Below are positions 58,149 to 64,000 of a stretch of 64,000 nt of DNA, one piece after another. A program made the translations under genes and the position numbers. The DNA is from CALMBW01 sp963779645 (GTDB taxonomy: Bacteria > Actinomycetota > CADDZG01 > WHSQ01): positions 992,001 to 1,056,000 of the forward strand of contig CAVZYX010000005.1 of NCBI GenBank assembly GCA_963779645.1, given 5' to 3'. The notes below the pieces were generated by a model that saw only the letters and a list, made by a program, of their open reading frames with translations, was not told where the DNA came from and ran no database searches. Position 1 is the stretch's first letter. Each line of letters opens with the position of its first letter.

Positions 58149-58866
58149 TCGTCGCTTGGGCAAGAGGCCTCAAGACGATCTCGTCGATGTTGACGTGTGG
58201 GGGCCGCGTCACGGCCCAGGCAACGCAGTCGGCGATGTCGTTGGCCACTAGAGGTTCGAGCCCTTCGTAGATCTTCTTCGCCCGCTCCTCGTCACCGTCG
58301 AAGCGGACCACAGAGAACTCCGTTTCCACCATCCCGGGCGCCACTTCCGTGATGCGGATCGATTCTCCGAGCAGTTCCAATCGAAGTGTTTGAGTTAGGA
58401 CCCTTACTGCGTGCTTGGAAGCTGTGTATCCACCGCCTCCTGCGTAGGCTTCCCGGCCGGCTGTTGAACCGAGATTGACGATGTGTCCCGCCCCCGACTC
58501 CCGAAGTTTCGGTAGCAGCGCTTGCGTCATGCGGAGCAATCCCAGGACGTTGGTCTCCCACATCTCCCTGACCCGGTCTTCCGAGAGCTCGGCGATGGGT
58601 TCCAAACCCGAGGCCATACCGGCGTTGTTGACCAACACGTTGCAGTGATCGATCTGAGAAGCGAATTTCGCTACCGAATCGTTGTCGGTTACGTCGAGTT
58701 CAAGGGCGCGGCCCCCGCATCGTTCTGCAACGGCTTGGAGGCGGTCCAGACGACGGGCGCCCAAGATGAGTTGGAAGCCCTCTTCCGCCAGCCGCATGGC
58801 GGTCGCTTCCCCGATGCCGCTCGAAGCACCGGTGATCACGGCGTAACGCGTAGTCGGTGAGTTCAT
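58111..58866 (-). CDS. Short-chain dehydrogenase/reductase
   Basis: The 251-aa classical SDR has TGASSGIG (cofactor), LVNNAGMASG, the catalytic Ser (IVNLGSTAG), YTASK (Tyr, Lys) and APGMVETEF. ARR after strand 2 suggests NADP. It ends in an unusual basic tail. Its start is 14 bp from the arginase start on the other strand. Substrate unknown. Confidence 0.9.
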   Translation of the reverse strand: MNSPTTRYAVITGASSGIGEATAMRLAEEGFQLILGARRLDRLQAVAERCGGRALELDVTDNDSVAKFASQIDHCNVLVNNAGMASGLEPIAELSEDRVREMWETNVLGLLRMTQALLPKLRESGAGHIVNLGSTAGREAYAGGGGYTASKHAVRVLTQTLRLELLGESIRITEVAPGMVETEFSVVRFDGDEERAKKIYEGLEPLVANDIADCVAWAVTRPPHVNIDEIVLRPLAQATTNQVARKQVPER

Positions 58867-58880
58867 GCCACCATGCTTCC

Positions 58881-59780
58881 ATGAGTGAGGGAAAGACGAT
58901 CGCGATCCTGGGAGCCGCCCTGGACCTGGGAGCGTCTCGACGTGGCGTAGACATGGGGCCGAGCGCGCTCCGTTATTCCGGCCTAGACGAGCGTCTGACG
59001 GCTATGGGCCTGACGGTTCTGGATCTTGGGAACATCTCTGTGGAGATCCCCGAGATCGCCGCCATGGAAGACCCGACGGCGCGCTACCTCCCCGAGATCC
59101 TCGCCAGTTGTGCCCACATCGCGACGGCTGTCCGCGACATGTCCGACAACGGTCAGATGCCGCTCATCCTCGGCGGAGATCACTCGATCGCGATCGGCAC
59201 TTTGGCCGGCCTCTCGGCTTCGCACGGACCCGGTGGAGTGCTGTGGGTGGATGCACATGGTGATCTGAACACACCCAAAACGTCTCCCTCAGGAAACGTC
59301 CATGGGATGCCACTCGCGACCGCACTTGGAGCCTGCGGGTTCTCGGTGGACGGCGTCCCAAACGCTCCATGGGTCGATCCGTCGCGTGTCGCGATCGTCG
59401 GTGTCAGACAACTTGATGCCGGCGAGAAAGAAGTGATCAAGGACAAGGGGATCGCGGTTTTCACGATGCACGAGATCGATCGCCGCGGTGTTGCCGGAGT
59501 CATGAGAGAAGCGATCGACATAGTGCGAGGGCCGAACTTCGTTCATCTTTCTCTCGACGTTGACGTTTGCGATCCGGAGATCGCCCCCGGTGTTGGAACC
59601 CCTGTGCGCGGTGGTCTCAACTATCGAGAAGCGCACCTCGCGATGGAGATCCTGGCGGAAGCACAGGTCCTTACGTCGATCGAGGTCGTCGAGGTCAATC
59701 CGATCCTCGACCACGCAGACATGACCGGCCAACTCGCCGTCGAACTAGTCGCTTCAGCCCTAGGCTCCCGCATCCTCTAA
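58881..59780 (+). CDS. rocF: Arginase
   Basis: The 299-aa protein has all manganese ligands of the ureohydrolase family: GGDHSIAIG (His, first), WVDAHGDLNTPKTSPSGNVHGMP (three Asp/His), and SLDVDVCDPEIAPGVGTPVRGGL (two Asp). SPSGNVHGMP is the arginase-specific segment, in contrast to agmatinase. It hydrolyses arginine to ornithine and urea. ATG 58881 gives the normal N-terminus; ATG 58857 would overlap the divergent SDR. Confidence 0.94.
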   Translation: MSEGKTIAILGAALDLGASRRGVDMGPSALRYSGLDERLTAMGLTVLDLGNISVEIPEIAAMEDPTARYLPEILASCAHIATAVRDMSDNGQMPLILGGDHSIAIGTLAGLSASHGPGGVLWVDAHGDLNTPKTSPSGNVHGMPLATALGACGFSVDGVPNAPWVDPSRVAIVGVRQLDAGEKEVIKDKGIAVFTMHEIDRRGVAGVMREAIDIVRGPNFVHLSLDVDVCDPEIAPGVGTPVRGGLNYREAHLAMEILAEAQVLTSIEVVEVNPILDHADMTGQLAVELVASALGSRIL

Positions 59781-59800
59781 CGCTTCATTGAGGGCGACGC

Positions 59801-60574
59801 CTAGTCGTGGAGGACGCGGCCTTCCATGCCTCCGGCGACGGTGATCACTTGGCCCGATACGTGGCCCGAGATCACGTCGGACGCTAGCGACACGATCACG
59901 TTCGCTACGTCCGTTGCTTCACCGAATTTCTTTAGAGCCATCGTGCGCGTCACTCTTCTCAGGGCATCGGGATCGTCGAGCGCGTCGCGGGCCATGTCGG
60001 TCATGGTCCATCCGGGACATACGACGTTGACGCGGCCCCCCGGAGCGATCCTGATGATCTCGTTCTTGAGGCTTAGTAGGAACCCGGAGGCGAGCGCTCC
60101 TTTCGCCGCTGCGTAGTCGGCGTGACCGGCCTCACCGAAGATCCCCGCGGTACTGGCCACGATCACTATGTTGCCTTCGCCGGTGGCCGCAACGTGCTTC
60201 AGGAACGCGCGACAGCTGAGGAACACGCTTCCAAGATTCGATGCCAGTGTGTCGAGCCAGCGCTCGTAGTCCATCTCCCAAACGGGAACATCTTGGCTCG
60301 GCCACTTCCCGGCGTTGGCGACCAGCACGTCGAGGCGACCGAGTTCCTTAAGTGCTGCGGGGATCAAGGCGTCGACCTCGCTCTCCACCGTCAGATCCGC
60401 CGCGAGTGCAGTCCCACCAACTTCCGTGGCTAGCTGCTCGGCTCGCTCACGACTGCTGCGGTAGTGAACCGCCACCTTCGCTCCTTCGGCCCCGAAGGCG
60501 CGAACTACCGCGCCTCCGATCCCTCCTCCTCCGCCGGTTACTAGTACTCCTTTGCCTTCAAGTCCTGTCTCCAT
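59801..60574 (-). CDS. Short-chain dehydrogenase/reductase (FabG-like)
   Basis: The 257-aa SDR has TGGGGGIGGAVV, LVANAGKWPS, a Ser at IVASTAGI, YAAAKGAL (catalytic Tyr, Lys) and CPGWTMTDM. FabG-like, probably an NAD(P)-dependent reductase of an oxo compound. It diverges from ychF with a 25-bp gap. Confidence 0.9.
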   Translation of the reverse strand: METGLEGKGVLVTGGGGGIGGAVVRAFGAEGAKVAVHYRSSRERAEQLATEVGGTALAADLTVESEVDALIPAALKELGRLDVLVANAGKWPSQDVPVWEMDYERWLDTLASNLGSVFLSCRAFLKHVAATGEGNIVIVASTAGIFGEAGHADYAAAKGALASGFLLSLKNEIIRIAPGGRVNVVCPGWTMTDMARDALDDPDALRRVTRTMALKKFGEATDVANVIVSLASDVISGHVSGQVITVAGGMEGRVLHD

Positions 60575-60599
60575 GACTCGACGCTATAACCTGCAGCCG

Positions 60600-61586
60600 A
60601 TGAAGGACATCGGCATCGTCGGCGTCCCGTTCTCTGGAAAGTCCACGCTCTTCACGGCCCTCACGCGCAGCGGTAGTGCCGGGGGCCAGAGCAACCAGGC
60701 TGTCGTGGATGTTCCGGACGAGCGGCTGAAGACACTCGCTGGCATCGAGAAGAGCAAGAAGGTCGTACACGCCAAGGTGCGGTTCGTCGACGTGCCTGGA
60801 GGTTTGACCGCGCGAGGGATCGCGGAGTTCCGGACGATGGACGCGCTCTGCATCGTGGTTCGAGCATTCGGCCCCGATGCCGACCCGGTGAAGGAACTCA
60901 CTTCACTCTCCGAAGAACTGATCATCAACGACCTTGCAAGCCTCGAGAGCGGACTGGAGAAGGCTCGCAAGCGAGCGAAGTCACAGAAGGAGGCCGTGAC
61001 CGAGGTCGAGGTTCTCGAACGCGCCCACGCACACCTCGAGACCGAGAAGCCCCTTCGCGAGGGTGACTTCGCAGACCCGAACGATCTGAAGATCCTGCGC
61101 GGCTACGGGCCGCTCACGCTCAAGCCGTGGATCGTCGTCGCCAACACCGAGGAGGGGACCGCCTTGCCCGAGGGCCTCCCGCCCGAGGCGATCGCGATCA
61201 GCGCCTCTCTGGAATCCGAGGTGGCTGGGATCGATGATCCCGACGAGGCGAACGAACTCCTAGCAGGCTTCGGGATCGAAGAACCGGGCCTCGATCGTGT
61301 CATCCGCGCTTGTTACGTCGCCCTCGACCTCATCACGTTCTTGACCACCGGCGAAGACGAGAGCCGCGCCTGGGAGGTCCGTCACGGCGCCAAGGCTCCT
61401 GAAGCGGCCGGCGCGATCCACTCGGACCTCGAGCGCGGTTTCATCAGGGCCGAAGTCACCCACTACGACGATCTCGTCGCCGCAGGCTCATGGGACGCGG
61501 CGAAAGCGAAGGGAGCCTTACGCGTCGAAGGCAAGGACTACCTCGTCAAAGAAGGCGACGTCCTAAACATCCGCTTCGCCGTCTAG
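60600..61586 (+). CDS. ychF: YchF-family ribosome-binding ATPase/GTPase
   Basis: ATG 60600 gives 328 aa: GVPFSGKST (P-loop) at residues 8-16, VDVPGG-like RFVDVPGGLTARG (G3), IVVANTEE (NxxE instead of NKxD, which makes YchF prefer ATP), a coiled insert, and the C-terminal TGS domain (FIRAEVTHYDDLVAAGSW...RVEGKDYLVKEGDVLNIRF). It binds the 70S ribosome. TATAAC stands 10 bp upstream, so the leader is minimal. The TAG stop is the first base triplet of a large inverted repeat. Confidence 0.93.
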   Translation: MKDIGIVGVPFSGKSTLFTALTRSGSAGGQSNQAVVDVPDERLKTLAGIEKSKKVVHAKVRFVDVPGGLTARGIAEFRTMDALCIVVRAFGPDADPVKELTSLSEELIINDLASLESGLEKARKRAKSQKEAVTEVEVLERAHAHLETEKPLREGDFADPNDLKILRGYGPLTLKPWIVVANTEEGTALPEGLPPEAIAISASLESEVAGIDDPDEANELLAGFGIEEPGLDRVIRACYVALDLITFLTTGEDESRAWEVRHGAKAPEAAGAIHSDLERGFIRAEVTHYDDLVAAGSWDAAKAKGALRVEGKDYLVKEGDVLNIRFAV

Positions 61587-61646
61587 ATCACGTCTCCGCT
61601 AGAAAAGCGGGAAATAGCGCGGAGTTCCTAGCAGAGACGTGATCTA
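61584..61646. repeat. 63-bp inverted repeat that holds both convergent stop codons
   Basis: TAGATCACGTCTC (61584-61596) and GAGACGTGATCTA (61634-61646) are perfect 13-bp arms; inside, CCGCT-AGAAA-AGCGG makes a second hairpin. The ychF TAG is the first triplet and the TAG of the minus-strand fragment is the last. No T-run follows on either side. Confidence 0.85.
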
Positions 61647-62093
61647 TAGGGGTGTGGCTAGGTGGATGCATCTCCTCTCCCAGATATCGAGAAGGTCGAT
61701 GCCACCCGACTTCAAAGGCGCGCTCCTTGCTGTAGGAACCGTCTGCTGGTACTGCTTCCCATCAACCTCATAGATCACGCGGTACCCGGCTATTCGAAAA
61801 CGGCCTTCTTCCTCTAGATGAATAGTGGCGGCGATTGCCACATATCCACCGGGTTCGAGTAAGTAGTTGGTTGCTGGTTGAAGATCCTGCGTGATGCAAC
61901 GTCCCTTCACACACGCTACAGGCGGGTCCATCGGGAAGTCCCCGTATGGAGTAAGTGAGCCGGGAGGGGCGTCGGCTGGGCGTTCCGCGAGGCGAATCTC
62001 GGAAACCGTGGCAACTTCGGTTGTGAGGCCAATGGGCTCGATCCGCTTGACGACCACTGATTCTGACCCTTGGAAAGATTCTTTAAGGATCAT
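61644..62093 (-). pseudogene. Unknown protein, apparently truncated 3' fragment
   Basis: The frame from ATG 62093 encodes 149 residues (VVVKRIEPIGLTTEVATVSEIRLAERP..., VACVKGRCITQ, YEVDGKQYQQTVPTARSAPLKSGG...) with a beta-rich, secreted-like look but no signal peptide or ribosome-binding site. Its 5' end runs into repeat copy C. I read it as the end of a longer exported protein whose 5' part was lost when the repeat arose. Family not recognised. Confidence 0.4.
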
Positions 62094-62118
62094 CAACTGT
62101 GAGGGGGTCAATCCACAG
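62077..62118 (+). repeat. Copy C (degenerate) of the two-hairpin repeat
   Basis: GATTCTTTAAGGATC (62077-62091), ATCAA, then CTGTGAGGGGGTCAATCCACAG split over 62097-62118. The GGGGGTCAATCC core and CTGTG/CACAG stem are kept; hairpin 1 is imperfect and some bases are deleted. It lies between two minus-strand genes. Confidence 0.65.
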
Positions 62119-62127
62119 ATCTCTGGA

Positions 62128-62712
62128 CTAGGCGTGTTCGCCGGTTGAGTCGGGTTTCTCCGAGGGTAGATAGTCGCGTTCAGTCTTCTCCCATGCGTAG
62201 CCTTTGTCTTGTTCGACGTTGAATTCGTAGTCGTAGACGAGGGTGCCTCCGTACGTTGCTCCGAGAGCCACAACCCCTGCGATCACCAATGACAGGATCA
62301 TCTGGCCTGTCGGAGTGGAAGCGGTCGTGTCGATGTCTCCGAGGCGCATGAAGATGTTGATCGCCACGAGAACCGAGTTGAGGATCATGATCGCGCCGTG
62401 CGTGTTGGCCGTTCGCCACGCCTGGGTACCCCGAGGTGTTGATGTCCACCAGTCGATGATCCCGGTGAGCGCGGTGGGGATCGTTGCGATCGCTCCGGCT
62501 ATCAAGCAGTAGCTAGCGGCGACGTGGAGGTTGTGACCGAACTCCCCGTCACCTTTCCAAACTGAAAGCAGATCGAAGACCGCCGCAAGGATGTACGCAC
62601 CGATCGGGATGTCTGTAAGTGGTGGATGGGTCGGCTTCCCCGAGAAGCCACGCAAGCCTTTGAATTTCCGGCCCTTCAATGACAACGTCGGACGAACTGA
62701 GAACCAACGCAT
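62128..62712 (-). CDS. DUF2231-family membrane protein
   Basis: The 194-aa protein has four predicted helices and the family motif GKPTHPPLTDIPIG (HPP) near residue 29, then FGHNLHVAASY and RTANTHGAIMILN, whose conserved His may bind heme or metal. Function of the family is unsettled. The C-terminal 40 residues are charged and cytoplasmic. It is preceded by the gamma-glutamyltransferase gene. Confidence 0.82.
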   Translation of the reverse strand: MRWFSVRPTLSLKGRKFKGLRGFSGKPTHPPLTDIPIGAYILAAVFDLLSVWKGDGEFGHNLHVAASYCLIAGAIATIPTALTGIIDWWTSTPRGTQAWRTANTHGAIMILNSVLVAINIFMRLGDIDTTASTPTGQMILSLVIAGVVALGATYGGTLVYDYEFNVEQDKGYAWEKTERDYLPSEKPDSTGEHA

Positions 62713-62739
62713 CAGACCCCTCCCTCTAGCTCATACCTC

Positions 62740-64000
62740 TTAGATCACAGCACTCTTGCCCGATCGCCGCGGATCGGCTGCAGCATCTACTGCACCATAG
62801 GCGTCCACGCCGGCGGCCTGCACGGCCCCGAAGTACATATGGATCTCGTCGTAGGGGCGTAGGAGAAGACCGTCCAGTTCGTCGCCAGGCAGGTCTGGTT
62901 CGAAGCAGAGGGTGTCTCCGTCCTCTCGCCTATCGATATGGGCTCGTGGAGCCGTCACCGCGTCCGCTAGGTTCATCCCATCGACCGCGATCCGGATGAA
63001 GGTCTGCGCAACGGCTCCCACGATCCTCGTTGCTCCAGGAGAGCCAAGGGCAACCACGCCACCGTCTCCGGTGGAGGAGATCGTCGGCGCCATGTTCGTG
63101 TGACAACGGGCGCCGGGAGCGATCTTGTGCATGCCGAAGGGATTGAGCTCCTCTTCGCCGAGCGTGTTGTTCATCAACATGCCTGAAATCACGAGTCCTG
63201 ATCCGTAGCCGGCTGATTCTGTGATCGAGCATGCGTACCCATCCGCGTCGGCGCTCGAGCAATGCGTCGTTTCACCGCGACGAGAGGGCTGTGTGACACC
63301 TTCTATCTCTTCGTCCTTGATCGCGGCTACCGTGTCCGGATCTTGGGAACCTTCGAGCGAGAGCATCGTCGCGGCCCTCTGCGCTTCGACGATCGCGCGG
63401 AGCCTTTCCTGAGGATGATCGAGGCGCGAGCTTTCGAGGAAAGAAAGCATGTGTAATAGAGAGGCCCCACCCGAGGCTGGTGGAGGGTTCGTGTCGATCC
63501 GCCAGCCGAATAATTCAGACGTGATCGGTGACCTCACGTGCGGCTCGTAGCGTTCGAGGTCGCCGAGTTGCATGAAGCCGCCGTCCGCTTGGATCGCCTC
63601 TGTGATCAGGCTTCCGAGCTCTCCCTTGTAGAAAGTCTTCGGTCCTTCTTCGGCGATGAGCGTTAGCGTTTCTGCGAGTGCCGATTGAACGAACAGGTCA
63701 CCTTCTTGGAGAGGTGTGCCGTCATCGCGGCTGAACAGTTCTTTCGCTTCTGGGTACTTCGCCCAGATCTCGTTGAAAGTGACGCCGAGGTAATAGGCAG
63801 AGGTCTTCGGGAATGGGAATCCTTCGCGGGCGGCACGTATGGCAGGCGCGAACAGTGCCTCCCATTCGATCGAGCCGTGACGTTCCCATGCGCGTCGCAC
63901 CGCGGCGAGGATGCCCGGTACCCCGACTGACCCACCACCCACCCCGGTGTACATCCCATCGGAGTAATTCATGAAGGTTCGCTTGATGCCTTGGCCGGGT
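62740..64000 (-). CDS. Gamma-glutamyltransferase (partial, 5' end outside window)
   Basis: The frame stays open to the window edge, encoding at least 419 residues. FMNYSDGMYTGVGGGSVGVPG, FPFPKTSAYYL, RYEPHVRSPI, PPPASGG (start of the small-subunit-related region) and GETTHCSSADADGYACSITES, whose TTHCS contains the nucleophile Thr created by autoprocessing, mark the family; SNxTLG-like MNNTLGEEELNP is close by. It splits glutathione and other gamma-glutamyl compounds. Signal peptide, if any, lies beyond 64000. Confidence 0.92.
   Translation of the reverse strand, partial: PGQGIKRTFMNYSDGMYTGVGGGSVGVPGILAAVRRAWERHGSIEWEALFAPAIRAAREGFPFPKTSAYYLGVTFNEIWAKYPEAKELFSRDDGTPLQEGDLFVQSALAETLTLIAEEGPKTFYKGELGSLITEAIQADGGFMQLGDLERYEPHVRSPITSELFGWRIDTNPPPASGGASLLHMLSFLESSRLDHPQERLRAIVEAQRAATMLSLEGSQDPDTVAAIKDEEIEGVTQPSRRGETTHCSSADADGYACSITESAGYGSGLVISGMLMNNTLGEEELNPFGMHKIAPGARCHTNMAPTISSTGDGGVVALGSPGATRIVGAVAQTFIRIAVDGMNLADAVTAPRAHIDRREDGDTLCFEPDLPGDELDGLLLRPYDEIHMYFGAVQAAGVDAYGAVDAAADPRRSGKSAVI

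Overview
The window is a stretch of high-GC chromosome (roughly 60% G+C by eye) from an actinobacterium. The evidence is the actinobacterial form of the respiratory chain (diheme qcrC, three-helix Rieske qcrA, qcrB, ctaC, ctaD and the actinobacterial subunit IV ctaF), a class E sortase with an LPxTG substrate, a GlnR-type operator upstream of amtB-glnB-glnD, a Ser/Thr kinase with an extracellular sensor, a DUF222-type HNH remnant, and frequent GTG/TTG and apparently leaderless starts. I cannot name a genus. No tRNA, rRNA, CRISPR array, prophage or intact transposon was recognised.

Layout. 1-5.8 kb: surface polysaccharide genes (polymerase-like 3' end, flippase, two GT4 glycosyltransferases, acetyltransferase, two methyltransferases). 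5.9-9.0 kb: rpmG, an unknown membrane protein, and groL under two CIRCE operators. 9.0-13.6 kb: an unusual redox-type module (MauD-like thioredoxin protein, Tat-exported Cys-rich MauA-like protein, MauE-like membrane protein, unknown partners) and a phosphodiesterase. 13.6-17.5 kb: larE and a secreted subtilase. 17.6-23.7 kb: bc complex and cytochrome c oxidase. 23.7-26.6 kb: acyl-CoA dehydrogenase, APH-type kinase and HAD phosphatase, the modules that are fused in animal ACAD10. 26.6-32.8 kb: yajQ, a response regulator, a CAP protein, an amino acid ABC transporter with two binding proteins, and a small RHH regulator. 32.8-42.1 kb: a broken Na/Pi symporter, amidase, CAP protein, frameshifted kinase, and the nitrogen-sensing operon amtB-glnB-glnD. 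42.2-49.4 kb: pgl and zwf (oxidative pentose phosphate pathway) around a giant secreted beta-propeller protein. 49.5-52.9 kb: sortase module. 53-64 kb: acyl-CoA ligase, phosphodiesterase, flavin-type oxidase domain protein, TerC, two SDRs, arginase, ychF, DUF2231 protein and gamma-glutamyltransferase (5' end beyond the window).

Genes that work together: bc complex plus oxidase form one respiratory supercomplex, although oxidase subunit III (ctaE) is not in the window. AmtB-GlnB-GlnD import and sense ammonium; the Glu-type ABC transporter, arginase and gamma-glutamyltransferase also handle nitrogen compounds. Sortase and the LPLTG protein build the cell surface.

Unusual structure. A 52-bp two-hairpin repeat fills the gaps between two convergent gene pairs (13.6 and 28.3 kb), with a degenerate copy at 62.1 kb. 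Other inverted repeats sit on convergent stop codons at 20.7/20.9 and 61.6 kb. Three genes are broken by small indels (Na/Pi symporter, kinase, LPLTG protein) and glnD has no canonical start in frame with its catalytic motif. Assembly error and genuine decay cannot be told apart from the sequence alone.
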